64,000 nt of DNA from CAYJLB01 sp964370845 (GTDB lineage: Bacteria > Bacillota > Clostridia > Oscillospirales > Ruminococcaceae): contig CAYJLB010000008.1 in NCBI GenBank assembly GCA_964370845.1, positions 1 through 64,000 on the forward strand. Reading direction: 5' to 3'. The translations under genes were made by a program, and so were the position numbers. Under the pieces are notes generated by a model. The model ran no database searches. It saw nothing but the letters and a program-made list of their open reading frames with translations, and had not been told where the DNA came from. Each line of letters opens with the position of its first letter. Within the stretch, counting starts at the first letter, position 1. Shown piece after piece: positions 1 to 9,167 of this stretch.

Positions 1-28
1 CTCGTTATGACCACTTCGATACGTCTCC
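1..28 (-). tRNA. tRNA-Ser, 5' part, cut by window edge
   Basis: On the minus strand, position 28 begins GGAGACG (acceptor arm), followed by TA, a D-arm with the TCG...CGA stem and the GGTC loop typical of serine tRNAs. It then runs off the left edge. Positions 1-22 are identical to 223-244, the second serine tRNA 5' copy. Whether this copy is a complete gene cannot be seen. Confidence 0.55.
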
Positions 29-210
29 ACGTATCTTAAATCGGTTTCCCGATAAGAAATCAAAGTAAACTTTAATTCATCAATATTTTATTTTTCGGAT
101 AACTGTGAGCAAAGTGTGAGCAGCAGCTCAATTTTTCTCACCTGTGATGGCTTAAAAACCCTGTAACCATGCGGTTTTACGGCTTTTTAGTAGAGACTGC
201 ACCTTGCACA

Positions 211-250
211 TTTCGAGTCGTTCTCGTTATGACCACTTCGATACTTCTCC
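211..250 (-). pseudogene. Truncated tRNA-Ser(CGA), 5' half only
   Basis: Read on the minus strand from 250: acceptor strand GGAGAAG, D-arm, then anticodon 5' strand AACGA and loop CTCGAAA (anticodon CGA). The expected closing TCGTT and the whole 3' half are missing; from 210 downwards the sequence is unrelated. A tRNA broken exactly at the anticodon loop is the usual mark of a tyrosine-integrase attachment site. It may be a scar of an integrated element or a partial duplication of the copy at 1-28. Confidence 0.6.
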
Positions 251-264
251 ATAATAAAATAACA

Positions 265-300
265 TTTTTGTATTCTTCCCAAAAGAGAAGAATACAAAAA
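265..300 (-). terminator. Intrinsic terminator of the clp operon
   Basis: Perfect inverted repeat with 14-nt arms (265-278 and 287-300) around an 8-nt loop. The arms end in T5/A5 runs, so it can work on both strands. It lies 8 bp past the clpX stop codon. Confidence 0.8.
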
Positions 301-307
301 CAATAAA

Positions 308-1582
308 TTAGATAGCTTTTTTAAGCTGTTTTTTTCCTGTTTGCGTGATAACAGGCACAGCTTCATTAGTAATACAATCAGCTGTAATTGTAACAGTATC
401 AATATCATTATTTGATGGAACTTCAAACATAACCTGTCTTAACGCGCCTTCTAAAATAGAGCGAAGTCCCCTAGCGCCAGTCTTTAATTCGATAGCTTTT
501 TTAGCAATTTCAGTAAGTGCCTCGTCCTCAATAACTAAGTCCACACCATCGATTTCGAACAATTTTGAATATTGCTTAACCAACGCATTTTTAGGAAGTG
601 TCAAAATTTTAACCAATGCATCTTCATCAAGTTCCTCAAGAATCGTGATAACTGGCAAACGTCCTATTAACTCAGGAACTAATCCAAATTTCACCAAATC
701 TTGTGGAGTAACTTTTTTAAGAACGTCATTTACCTCTTTTTTGTTGCCTTTAATGTTTCCACCAAAGCCAAGAGTAGAGTCATCAGTACGTTTTTTGATG
801 TTTTGTTCAAGCCCATCAAATGCACCACCGCAAATGAACAAAATGTTCTTTGTATCAATTTGCAACATTTCTTGATGAGGGTGTTTTCTACCAGCTTGAG
901 GAGGAACATTAGAAACAGTTCCCTCAATAATTTTCAAAAGTGCTTGTTGAACGCCCTCACCACTTACATCACGAGTAATGGAAGTGTTTTCAGATTTTCT
1001 TGCAATTTTGTCAATTTCATCAATATAAATAATACCTTTTTCAGCAGCTTCAATGTCAAAATCAGCCGCTTGAATAAGTCTTAACAACACATTTTCAACG
1101 TCATCGCCAACATAACCAGCTTCAGTCAAAGTAGTAGCGTCAGCAATTGCAAATGGAACATTTAAAATTTTCGCCAAAGTTTGTGCCATAGCGGTTTTAC
1201 CAACACCTGTAGGCCCTAAAAGCAAAACGTTACTTTTTTGGATTTCTACATCGTTGTCTAGTTCGGAATTGATACGTTTGTAATGATTATAAACTGCCAC
1301 TGCAAGAGAAATTTTAGCCTCATTTTGACCAATAATATATTCGTCAAGAACTTTCTTAATTTCAACAGGTACAGTTAATATAACTTTTTCATTTTTACCT
1401 TTTTTTCTTCTATCAGTTTGAGCTTGTGCAGGGATAAAACCCTCTTGTTCCGCTAAAATTTCATAGCAATAAAGAACACACTCATCACAAATATTTGCAG
1501 TTGGTGCAGAAAATAGGTTTCTAACCTTGCTTTCAGGCTTTCCGCAGAAACTACAATTTTTAATTTTATCATTACTTGACAT
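308..1582 (-). CDS. clpX: ClpX, ATP-dependent unfoldase of the ClpXP protease
   Basis: AAA+ hexamer that unfolds tagged proteins and feeds them to ClpP in the cytoplasm. The N-terminal zinc-binding domain has CSFC and CDEC pairs within the first 40 residues. It is followed by Walker A (GPTGVGKT), Walker B (IIYIDEID) and the IGR loop (LIGRLP) that contacts ClpP. Length of about 424 residues is normal. I chose the ATG at 1582 because it begins the conserved MSSND-zinc finger sequence and has AAAGGAATG upstream; the reading frame is open 24 bases further. Last gene of the tig-clpP-clpX row. Confidence 0.97.
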   Translation of the reverse strand: MSSNDKIKNCSFCGKPESKVRNLFSAPTANICDECVLYCYEILAEQEGFIPAQAQTDRRKKGKNEKVILTVPVEIKKVLDEYIIGQNEAKISLAVAVYNHYKRINSELDNDVEIQKSNVLLLGPTGVGKTAMAQTLAKILNVPFAIADATTLTEAGYVGDDVENVLLRLIQAADFDIEAAEKGIIYIDEIDKIARKSENTSITRDVSGEGVQQALLKIIEGTVSNVPPQAGRKHPHQEMLQIDTKNILFICGGAFDGLEQNIKKRTDDSTLGFGGNIKGNKKEVNDVLKKVTPQDLVKFGLVPELIGRLPVITILEELDEDALVKILTLPKNALVKQYSKLFEIDGVDLVIEDEALTEIAKKAIELKTGARGLRSILEGALRQVMFEVPSNNDIDTVTITADCITNEAVPVITQTGKKQLKKAI

Positions 1583-1682
1583 TAAAATGCCCATTCCTTT
1601 CTGCACGTTTTCGGAAGTTCAAATTTTAAATTTGTTAATACTAACCAAAAACTGCAAACGAAAATTTCTTTCGCCTTAAACC

Positions 1683-2273
1683 TTATCTTTTATCAATAAC
1701 TTTATCGATAATGCCGTACTCAAGAGCTTCTTGAGCTGACATAAAATTATCTCTTTCAGTGTCTTGCTTGATAATTTCAATATCTTTTCCAGTGTTTTCA
1801 CTTAGAATTCTATTCAAATTCTCTTTCATTTTAAGCAAGTGGTTAGCTCTGATATTAATATCAGTAACTTGACCTTGAATTCCCCCACCAGCTACTAGCG
1901 GTTGGTGAATCATAATTTCGCTGTTTGGTAGAGCAAATCTCTTACCTTTTGTACCGGAAGAAAGTAGGAACGCACCCATTGAAGCCGCCATACCGATACA
2001 AATTGTGGATACATCACATTTTATATATTGCATTGTGTCATAAATCGCAAGTCCGTCAGTTACAGAACCACCTGGGCTATTAATATAAAAACTTATATCT
2101 TTTTCAGGGTCTTGGCTCTCTAAATACAACAATTGTGCGACAATAAGGCTGGCAGTTGTACTATTTACATCTTCGGATAAAACAATAATTCTGTCATTTA
2201 AAAGTCTTGAAAAAATATCATAAGACCTTTCTCCTCTACTTGTTTGCTCGATTACATAAGGGACTAAACTCAT
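1683..2273 (-). CDS. clpP: ClpP, serine peptidase subunit of ClpXP
   Basis: Tetradecameric barrel peptidase that degrades polypeptides delivered by ClpX. The catalytic triad is visible: Ser98 in GMAASMGA, His123 in MIHQP and Asp171 in KQDTERD. At 196 residues it has the standard length. The start at 2273 (MSLVPYVIEQ) is the family's usual N-terminus and has AAAGGA nine bases upstream; an in-frame ATG 18 bases earlier overlaps that ribosome binding site and is less likely. It lies between tig and clpX, 100 bp from clpX, all on one strand, as in most Firmicutes. Confidence 0.97.
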   Translation of the reverse strand: MSLVPYVIEQTSRGERSYDIFSRLLNDRIIVLSEDVNSTTASLIVAQLLYLESQDPEKDISFYINSPGGSVTDGLAIYDTMQYIKCDVSTICIGMAASMGAFLLSSGTKGKRFALPNSEIMIHQPLVAGGGIQGQVTDINIRANHLLKMKENLNRILSENTGKDIEIIKQDTERDNFMSAQEALEYGIIDKVIDKR

Positions 2274-2354
2274 TACTACCATTCCTTTCATAATTTGACA
2301 TTAAGTAAGCCTAAAAAATTTAAGCTTACTTAATGAAAAAAATTTATTTAGTTA

Positions 2355-3635
2355 TTATTTAACTACCGCGTTTTCTTTAACAAGATTTGCTGCTTTTTCA
2401 ACAGCCATATCTTTTTTCAATTCTTCAACAGCGATAAATTGTTTAACTTGAGCAACTTCCATTTTGTATTGTTCAGCGATTTTAGCGAATTCTTCTTCTA
2501 CAGCCGCTTCGTCAATAACAACGTTTTCAAGTTCAGCAACTTTTTCTAGAGCAAGACGAAGTTTAACTTGTCTTCTTGCTTGTTCTTCAAAAGTTTTTCT
2601 GAATGAAGCCATTTCCATATTAGTGTATTGTAGGTACATTTCCATGTTTAGACCTTGTTGTGAAAGTCTTCTTCCAAAGTCATTTACCATATCGTCAATA
2701 CGTCTTTCAAACATAACTTCAGGAATTTCAGCAGTTAATCCGTCGATAACAACGTCCATTAACTTGCCTTCAAATTCAGCTTCAGCTTTGTTTTCAGCAA
2801 CTTCAGTTAATTTTTTTGTAATATCAGCTTTAACTTCTTCAACTGTATCGAATTCAGTAACGTCTTTTACGTATTCGTCATCGAAAGTTGGAAGTTCTTT
2901 AGCTTTAATTTCGTGTAATTTAATTTTAAATACAACAGCTTTTCCAGCAAGATCAGGAGCTTGATATTCTTCTGGGAAAGTAACGTCAACGTCAAATTCT
3001 TCACCGATATTGTGTCCAACAACTTTTTCTTCAAATCCTGGGATAAATTGACCACTTCCAAGACCTAGTGTAAAGTTATCTCCCTTTCCACCTGGGAAAG
3101 CAACGTTATCAAGGAAACCTTCAAAGTCGATAACAACATCGTCGCCCATTTGAGCAGCTCTGTCTTCAACAGTGATAATTCTTGTACCTTGTTGTTTTAA
3201 TTTTTCGATTTCAGCTTCAACAGCTTCATCAGTAACAGCTTCAACTACTTTTTCTACTTCAATACCTTTATAGTTTCCAACTTCAACAGTTGGTTTAACA
3301 GTACAAGTCATTTTGAAAAGTACGCCTTCTTCTTTAGAAACAGAAACAACTTCAACGTCAGGTCTGTCAACTAAGTCAAGTTTAGCTTCTTCAACTGCTT
3401 TAGAAGCAACTTCTGGATAAATTTCGTTGATAGCTTCATCATAGAATGCACCTTCGCCGTACATTTTTTCTACAACTTTTCTTGGAGCTTTACCCGCTCT
3501 AAATCCAGGAACGTTAACTTTTTTCTTTGCTTTTTGGAATGCTTTTTCTACAGCAACTTCGAAGTCAGCAGCGCTAACTTCCACCTCTAATTCATATTTG
3601 TTTGTTTCAACATTATTAACTGATTTTAAACTCAT
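2355..3635 (-). CDS. tig: Trigger factor, ribosome-associated chaperone and PPIase
   Basis: Binds ribosomal protein uL23 at the exit tunnel and shields nascent chains; it also has peptidyl-prolyl isomerase activity. The N-terminal ribosome-binding domain carries the signature near residue 45 (PGFRAGKAPRKVV; classic GFRxGKxP). It is followed by an FKBP-type domain (GDDVVIDFEGF...GQFIPGFE) and a helical C-terminal domain. 426 residues is typical. The ATG at 3635 has a GGAGG six bases upstream. Head of the tig-clpP-clpX row, so chaperone and protease are made together. Confidence 0.97.
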   Translation of the reverse strand: MSLKSVNNVETNKYELEVEVSAADFEVAVEKAFQKAKKKVNVPGFRAGKAPRKVVEKMYGEGAFYDEAINEIYPEVASKAVEEAKLDLVDRPDVEVVSVSKEEGVLFKMTCTVKPTVEVGNYKGIEVEKVVEAVTDEAVEAEIEKLKQQGTRIITVEDRAAQMGDDVVIDFEGFLDNVAFPGGKGDNFTLGLGSGQFIPGFEEKVVGHNIGEEFDVDVTFPEEYQAPDLAGKAVVFKIKLHEIKAKELPTFDDEYVKDVTEFDTVEEVKADITKKLTEVAENKAEAEFEGKLMDVVIDGLTAEIPEVMFERRIDDMVNDFGRRLSQQGLNMEMYLQYTNMEMASFRKTFEEQARRQVKLRLALEKVAELENVVIDEAAVEEEFAKIAEQYKMEVAQVKQFIAVEELKKDMAVEKAANLVKENAVVK

Positions 3636-3760
3636 TTTTTTCCTCCGTCATTTTAATTATCATTATGTTCAATCAACATATCAAGGTAAATTATAACACA
3701 TAATTCTTAACATTGCTATACCTTTATAACTACAATAAATTATTTTACCTTTTGCACAAA

Positions 3761-4459
3761 TTACAATATTTTATAAGGATTAAATTGTATATAATCACAA
3801 GAAAGCAACTTAAAATCAATTCCGTCACGCACGCCATTAATAGCATAATCGCAGGAACGACCGTGTATATGCCCATAAAAGCACTGTTTTATGCTATATT
3901 TGTTCAACACATCAAGAATTTCCACATTAATATTCACCGAATAAACTGGTGGATAATGCAGAAAAACCAAAGGTTCAAGGCCAGCTTTTTTCACTGATAA
4001 AAGTGAAGTTTCAAGCCTTCCAGCCTCACGAAGTAACACTTTTTTATCAGCAGAAACTTCCGTTTCATTTATCCAACCACGGGTTCCGCAAATCCCATAA
4101 TTCTCATACTGAAAATGGTTGTTATGCAAAATGTTCAAAGTGTCAAAATTATTCTCGGCGAAAAACTTATTCATCTTGCTCACAGTATTCCACCAATAAT
4201 CGTGATTTCCCTTTAAAATAATTTTTTTTCCAGGTAAATTGTTAACAAAAGCGAAGTCAGCAACAGCATCATCAAAGCTCATTGCCCAAGATGTATCACC
4301 GATTAAAACCACAGTATCCTCAGGTTTAACGTTATTTTCCCAGTTTTCTTTTATCTTATCAACATAATTTTCCCAGCCACGAAAAATGTCCATAGGCTTG
4401 TTTGTACCAAAGGATAAATGCAAATCTCCAATTGCGAAAAGTGCCACTTTTGCCACCAC
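3761..4459 (-). CDS. Calcineurin-like metallophosphoesterase
   Basis: A cytoplasmic protein of 232 residues with the full dinuclear-metal signature in order: GDLHLS near residue 11, GDTSW, GNHDYWW, HYPP, and GHIHG near the C-terminus. The family hydrolyses phosphomono- or diesters; the substrate is unknown. Members with the GNHDYWW motif are common in Firmicutes as uncharacterised phosphoesterases. No signal peptide. It sits between thrC and tig on the same strand, and nothing in the context points to a pathway. Confidence 0.85.
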   Translation of the reverse strand: MVAKVALFAIGDLHLSFGTNKPMDIFRGWENYVDKIKENWENNVKPEDTVVLIGDTSWAMSFDDAVADFAFVNNLPGKKIILKGNHDYWWNTVSKMNKFFAENNFDTLNILHNNHFQYENYGICGTRGWINETEVSADKKVLLREAGRLETSLLSVKKAGLEPLVFLHYPPVYSVNINVEILDVLNKYSIKQCFYGHIHGRSCDYAINGVRDGIDFKLLSCDYIQFNPYKIL

Positions 4460-4496
4460 CTGTTATATTTTTTGTCCTTTATTATTGCAATAAATT

Positions 4497-5996
4497 TTAT
4501 TTTTTCGCAACAATTTTTTCGATGACATAATCTTTCATTCCGTCTTTTTCAATAATATCATTGTAAATACTTTCAATTGCTCTTAAATTTGAAATTGAAA
4601 CAGGAACTTCATTTTTACAAACCTCATGAAGTTTGTCAACAATATCAAATTCGTCCCCTTCTTGCACAGTTTCAGTCAAAGCTTCAAGAACACTTGATGA
4701 GAATTTATAAGGGTCAGCAGTGGAAGCGATAATCGTCTTAGTTTCGTCCCCAGTTTGCGCCTTATAATCTTGATAAACCTTAACCGCAACAGCAGTATGA
4801 GTGTCGCAAGTGTAAGAATATTGGTCAAAAATACTCTTAATTAGCTCTTTAGTTTCCTTATCATCACAGCAACCAGCATAAAAATCAGCAGAAATTTTCG
4901 CCTTAACATCGTCGCTAATTTCGTACTTTCCATTTTGTGCTAAAGAATTAAACCACTCATTGATAAGTGCGTCATTTTCCCCTGTCATATGATAAAGAAG
5001 TCTTTCCAAATTACTTGAAATTAAAATATCCATTGAAGGTGAAATTGTAGTGTAAAAATCTCTATTTCTGTCATAAACACCTGTCTTAATAAAGTCAGTT
5101 AAAATGCTGTTTTTATTAGAAGCACAGATAAGTTTGTTGATTGGAAGTCCCATTTCTTTCGCATAATAAGCAGCCAAAATGTTACCAAAATTTCCTGTTG
5201 GAACAACAACATTTACCTTTTCACCAAGGGCGATTTCCTCATTTTTCACAAGTTCAGCATAAGTGCTGATATAGTAAATAATTTGAGGTGCAAGACGTCC
5301 CCAGTTAATTGAGTTTGCACTAGAAAGCATCATATTATTCTCATCGAAAGTATTTTTCATAGCTTTATCAGTAAAAATTGCTTTTACACCGTTTTGTGCA
5401 TCGTCAAAGTTACCTTTAATAGCACAAATTCCGACATTTTTACCCTCTTGAGTAGTCATTTGTTTCTTTTGAACCTGAGAAACTCCGTCCTCTGGATAAA
5501 AGACCATAATTTTAGTTCCGTCAACGTCTTTAAAGCCCTCTAAAGCAGCTTTTCCAGTATCTCCTGACGTTGCAACTAAGATAACAATATCCTTGTCACA
5601 TTTAATTTTTTTAGCAGAAGTTGTAAGCAAAAACGGAAGAATTTGAAGCGCCATATCTTTGAATGCACAAGTAGGTCCATGCCATAATTCAAGCATATAA
5701 ACTCCTTCTTTTAAATGTGCAATTTCAGCAATATTTTTTGTTGCAAATTTTTTGGCATTATAAGCACTTTCAACACAATGTTTAATTTCTTCAGCGGTAA
5801 AATCTGTCAAAAATTTTGAAAAAACAAAGTCCGCACGGCTACTATACTCCAAATTTTCAAGGGATTTAATATCCTCTAAAGTAATTTTTGGGATTGAAGC
5901 AGGAACGAATAAACCGCCCTCTTCGGAAATTCCTTGAACAATCGCATTTGCTGATTGAACATTTACCTTACTATCTCTTGTACTTTTGTAAAACAT
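4497..5996 (-). CDS. thrC: Threonine synthase
   Basis: PLP enzyme converting O-phosphohomoserine to threonine and phosphate, the last step of threonine synthesis. The PLP lysine is Lys113 in GPTCAFKDMALQ. The phosphate-binding glycine-rich stretch (VATSGDTGKAALEG) and VVPTGNFGN follow. 499 residues is the length of the longer bacterial class. No other threonine pathway genes (hom, thrB) lie nearby, so it is a solitary biosynthetic gene inside a housekeeping block. Confidence 0.95.
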   Translation of the reverse strand: MFYKSTRDSKVNVQSANAIVQGISEEGGLFVPASIPKITLEDIKSLENLEYSSRADFVFSKFLTDFTAEEIKHCVESAYNAKKFATKNIAEIAHLKEGVYMLELWHGPTCAFKDMALQILPFLLTTSAKKIKCDKDIVILVATSGDTGKAALEGFKDVDGTKIMVFYPEDGVSQVQKKQMTTQEGKNVGICAIKGNFDDAQNGVKAIFTDKAMKNTFDENNMMLSSANSINWGRLAPQIIYYISTYAELVKNEEIALGEKVNVVVPTGNFGNILAAYYAKEMGLPINKLICASNKNSILTDFIKTGVYDRNRDFYTTISPSMDILISSNLERLLYHMTGENDALINEWFNSLAQNGKYEISDDVKAKISADFYAGCCDDKETKELIKSIFDQYSYTCDTHTAVAVKVYQDYKAQTGDETKTIIASTADPYKFSSSVLEALTETVQEGDEFDIVDKLHEVCKNEVPVSISNLRAIESIYNDIIEKDGMKDYVIEKIVAKK

Positions 5997-6049
5997 AAAA
6001 CTCTGTCCTTTCTTTTATCAATAATATATTAATATGTTAAAATAAAAAC

Positions 6050-6421
6050 TTAAAAATCCAAGTCTGTAGCATCAAAAGAGTTTTCAATATACTCCATTTC
6101 CTCCACAAACCCTTCGTGAATGGTTAAAATTGCACTGTCAAATCTTGGTTGCAACTGGCAATTTTCCTTAGTCAAATAGGCATTTACAGCCTTAGTCATA
6201 TTCTCAATTTTTTTCCTTGTAATCGCTTCATATCCACTTGCTAAAGTATCTCTTTTCCTCGCTTTTACTTCAACAAAAGCAATGATTTCGCCTTTTTTTG
6301 CAATAATGTCAATTTCTCCACCTTTAATGGTAAAATTCCTCTCTAAAATCTCAAAACCAGCCAAACTAAGCCGACTACAAACAAAATCTTCACCAATATT
6401 TCCAAGTTCACGAGTTGTCAT
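6050..6421 (-). CDS. yraN: YraN family protein (UPF0102), predicted endonuclease fold
   Basis: 123 residues. N-terminal LGNIGEDFVCSRL and GGEIDIIAKKGEIIAFVEVKAR contain the D...ExK motif of the restriction-endonuclease-like superfamily. The biological role is not established; the gene usually sits beside rnhB, as here, where it directly abuts the rnhB stop. Probably cotranscribed with rnhB and rbgA. Confidence 0.9.
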   Translation of the reverse strand: MTTRELGNIGEDFVCSRLSLAGFEILERNFTIKGGEIDIIAKKGEIIAFVEVKARKRDTLASGYEAITRKKIENMTKAVNAYLTKENCQLQPRFDSAILTIHEGFVEEMEYIENSFDATDLDF

Positions 6422-7033
6422 TTAGTCAATTCCTTTTACTTTTCGCTTTTTGAAAAAACTTTTACGATAAATCTCACAAATTCCATGCTCATCTAAAAGT
6501 TCGTAATGCAATTTTGTGCCGTAACCCTTATGTTGAGCCAATTTGTACTGTGGATATTTCTCGTCAAGTTTCTTCATATATCTGTCCCTTGCAACTTTTG
6601 CAAGGATTGAAGCCGCCGCAATGCTTTGAGAAGTTCCATCACCTTTAACAACAGCTGCCAAAGTGAATTCGGTGTCCTTAGGGCACTTATTTCCGTCGAT
6701 TAACCCAAGGTTAAAGGAAGAATTTAGCCCCTCCATCGCCCTTTTCATAGCAAGCAACGACGCGTTTAATATGTTAATTTCGTCAATTTCTTCAACACTA
6801 GCGGTAGCAATGCAATATGTCACAGCCTTTTCGATAATTTCATCAAACAAAAGTTCCCTTTTCTTCTCGGAAATTTTCTTGCTATCATTTATCCCCTCAA
6901 TAATCAAATCAGGAGGCAAAATCACAGCCGCCGCAAAAACGTCGCCAGCCAAAGGCCCTCGCCCAGCTTCGTCAACTCCACATATTACAGGGAATTTCTC
7001 CCTAACCGCCTTGTCATATTGAAACAATTCCAT
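6422..7033 (-). CDS. rnhB: Ribonuclease HII
   Basis: Cleaves RNA in RNA/DNA hybrids and starts removal of single ribonucleotides misinserted in DNA. Active-site residues are Asp21-Glu22 in CGVDEAGRGPLAG, the aspartate in LIDGNK, and the GDGTSQSIAAASI segment. 203 residues, standard size. Its start overlaps the rbgA stop by one base and its end abuts yraN, so the three form one translationally linked unit. Confidence 0.96.
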   Translation of the reverse strand: MELFQYDKAVREKFPVICGVDEAGRGPLAGDVFAAAVILPPDLIIEGINDSKKISEKKRELLFDEIIEKAVTYCIATASVEEIDEINILNASLLAMKRAMEGLNSSFNLGLIDGNKCPKDTEFTLAAVVKGDGTSQSIAAASILAKVARDRYMKKLDEKYPQYKLAQHKGYGTKLHYELLDEHGICEIYRKSFFKKRKVKGID

Positions 7034-8106
7034 TAGCTTTTCCCCTTTTCCTTTGTAGGGTCAAAATCGGGTTGTTCCAAAGTAATTCTCCCTAGTTTCC
7101 CCGCACGGAATTCATCAATAAAAATAATAGCAGTTCTTTCGGTGTTAATTTCTCCACCAGCGATTAAAAATCCACGTTTGCTACCAATTTTTTCGAGGAT
7201 AGAAACTCCCGATTCATTTTCCTGCGTTTCAACACCATATCTATCAAAAATATTCTTTTTATAATCAATATTCAAATACTCTAAAAGCCTTACAGCAAGG
7301 TATTCAAGGTCCATTATGTCATCTTTTACAGCCCCTGTAAAAGCTAAATGTTCCCCAACGGTTTTATCCTCAAACTTAGGCCACAAAACACCAGGCATAT
7401 CAAGTAATTCAAGGTCTTTATCTAAAGTTACCCACTGTTTTCCACGAGTAACACCAGGTCTATCCTCAACCTTTGCCCTTTTGGATTTTGCAAGCTTATT
7501 TATAAAGGAAGATTTCCCAACATTTGGAATTCCAACAATCATAATTCTAATAGGTCGCCCCACCATACCTTTGCGTTCCCAAGATTCAATTTGCACAGAG
7601 AGAAGTTCCCTCAAAGCGGTCATAAACTTGTTCACACCCTTACCAGTACGGCAGTCGGTTGCAATAGCTAAAATTCCTTTATTTTTATAGTAATTAAGCC
7701 ATTTCGCAGTAACACTTTCATCGGCACTATCAGCTTTATTTAAGATAATAATCTTAGGTTTACTCCCCGTCATGCCGTCCATTTCAGGGTTTTTGCTACT
7801 AAAAGGAATTCTTGCGTCAATAATTTCAACAATAGCATCAACAAGCCTTAAATTCGCATCAATCAAACGCCTAGTTTTCGCCATATGCCCCGGAAACCAC
7901 TGTATATTATACTGTGAATTTATGTTATCCGCTGGCTTACTTTTATCACGCTTTTTCTTTTCAGGCTTAACTTTTTCGGTAACTTTATTAGCAGAAGCAT
8001 TTCTTAAATACTTGTTACTATTTTTATTTCTGTGGCTATTTTTTTTTGCACTTTTCGCTTTTTGTGCATCAGTTTTTTTACCAAAATTTTGTCGCTTTTC
8101 AGCCAT
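7033..8106 (-). CDS. rbgA: RbgA (YlqF), 50S ribosome assembly GTPase
   Basis: Circularly permuted GTPase needed for late maturation of the large subunit. The motif order is G4 (ILNKAD), then G1 (GIPNVGKSSFINKL), then G3 (DMPGVLWP), as expected for this family. The conserved start NIQWFPGHMAKTRR appears only at about residue 67; before it lies a Lys/Asn/Ser-rich, probably disordered tail that classical RbgA lacks. ATG at 8106 is preceded by AGAGGAATG; an upstream in-frame ATG at 8139 would overlap lepB. It lies in the usual rplS-lepB-rbgA-rnhB neighbourhood. Confidence 0.93.
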   Translation of the reverse strand: MAEKRQNFGKKTDAQKAKSAKKNSHRNKNSNKYLRNASANKVTEKVKPEKKKRDKSKPADNINSQYNIQWFPGHMAKTRRLIDANLRLVDAIVEIIDARIPFSSKNPEMDGMTGSKPKIIILNKADSADESVTAKWLNYYKNKGILAIATDCRTGKGVNKFMTALRELLSVQIESWERKGMVGRPIRIMIVGIPNVGKSSFINKLAKSKRAKVEDRPGVTRGKQWVTLDKDLELLDMPGVLWPKFEDKTVGEHLAFTGAVKDDIMDLEYLAVRLLEYLNIDYKKNIFDRYGVETQENESGVSILEKIGSKRGFLIAGGEINTERTAIIFIDEFRAGKLGRITLEQPDFDPTKEKGKS

Positions 8107-8131
8107 AAAATAACATTCCTCTCTGTAGGGC

Positions 8132-8683
8132 TTATTCAACTACTCCAAAACTATCAAATGGATAAATTCTAAATATAGTTTTCCCCACAATATCTTCCCT
8201 TGGAACAAATCCAACTCGACTATCTCTACTATCAGTAGAGTGGTTTCGATTATCCCCTAAAACAAAATAGCTGTCCTCTGGTACAATTACAGGATAATCA
8301 TGTCCGTATTCGTCAAGATAAGTAGGTTCAGCAATGTAAGGTTCATCAATTGCAACATCGTCAACATAAACTATCCCTTGATTAAAATCAATATCAACTT
8401 TTTGCCCAGGAGTTGCAACAATACGCTTTACAATATCTTTTTGCAAACCTTCACTTCTTACAACTACAATATCCCCAACTTCTGGAGAATAAAACCAGTT
8501 CGAAACTAGCAATCTATCATCATTTACAAGAGTGTTCATCATAGAAATTCCGTCAACTCTTACTTGCTTGCAAACAAAAGTAAAAATTATCAAAATTACA
8601 AACAATGCGAACAAAATCGTATGAATCCAGTCGCAAATTTCATCTATTAAACTAACATTTTTTTCAGTATTTTGTTGTTCCAT
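8132..8683 (-). CDS. lepB: Type I signal peptidase
   Basis: Membrane-bound Ser/Lys protease that removes signal peptides from Sec-exported proteins. One N-terminal membrane helix (about residues 19-37), then nucleophile Ser47 in VDGISMMNTL, general base Lys86 in DIVKRIVATPG, and the conserved box GDNRNHSTDSRDSR. 183 residues from the ATG at 8683, which has AAGAGGT upstream. The many lipoproteins here use signal peptidase II instead. Lies just downstream of a terminator after rplS, so it relies on readthrough or its own promoter. Confidence 0.95.
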   Translation of the reverse strand: MEQQNTEKNVSLIDEICDWIHTILFALFVILIIFTFVCKQVRVDGISMMNTLVNDDRLLVSNWFYSPEVGDIVVVRSEGLQKDIVKRIVATPGQKVDIDFNQGIVYVDDVAIDEPYIAEPTYLDEYGHDYPVIVPEDSYFVLGDNRNHSTDSRDSRVGFVPREDIVGKTIFRIYPFDSFGVVE

Positions 8684-8722
8684 AACAAAGAATACCTCTT
8701 TCAATAAAAATTAAATAATAGC

Positions 8723-8744
8723 AAAAAAGGGGCTATACAGCCCC
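8723..8744 (-). terminator. Intrinsic terminator after rplS
   Basis: GGGGCT-loop-AGCCCC stem (8729-8744) followed on the minus strand by six T. It separates rplS from lepB and probably lets the ribosomal protein be made in excess over the genes behind it. Confidence 0.8.
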
Positions 8745-8782
8745 AATTTAAAACTTGTAGTTTAAATCCTACAATAATGCAC

Positions 8783-9127
8783 TTATCTGCGTGCTTCTTT
8801 AACTTTTGCTGCTTTACCAACTCTATCACGTAGATAGTATAGTTTAGCACGACGAACTTTACCTTTTCTTACAATCTCAACCTTTTCAACGATAGGTGAG
8901 TGAACAGGGAAAACTCTTTCAACGCCAACACCGTGTGCAAGACGTCTTACAGTGAAAGTTTCGTGAATTCCACCGTGTTTTTTGGAGATAACTGTACCTT
9001 CAAATAATTGGATACGAGTTTTTTCTCCTTCCTTAATTCTTACGTGAACTTTTACAGTATCACCGATAAAAATTGCAGGTGTTTCTTCTTTTAAAGAACT
9101 GTTTGAAATTAGTTTTAAAGCATCCAC
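8783..9127 (-). CDS. rplS: Ribosomal protein bL19
   Basis: Large-subunit protein at the 30S-50S interface. 114 residues, with the family signatures PAIFIGDTVKVHVRIKEG, RIQLFEGTVI and FTVRR, and a basic C-terminus (KVRRAKLYYLRDRVGKAAK). The start codon is GTG at 9127 with AGGAGG upstream. It has its own strong promoter and a structured leader, and is followed by a terminator. Confidence 0.97.
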   Translation of the reverse strand: MDALKLISNSSLKEETPAIFIGDTVKVHVRIKEGEKTRIQLFEGTVISKKHGGIHETFTVRRLAHGVGVERVFPVHSPIVEKVEIVRKGKVRRAKLYYLRDRVGKAAKVKEARR

Positions 9128-9167
9128 TTTAAATACCTCCTAAAATTTTCAGACATTCGTGTTTTTT

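Noticed and set aside
187..426. 79-residue minus-strand reading frame at the left end
   Set aside because: It overlaps the tRNA fragment, the terminator and the clpX end in another frame; low complexity and no ribosome binding site.
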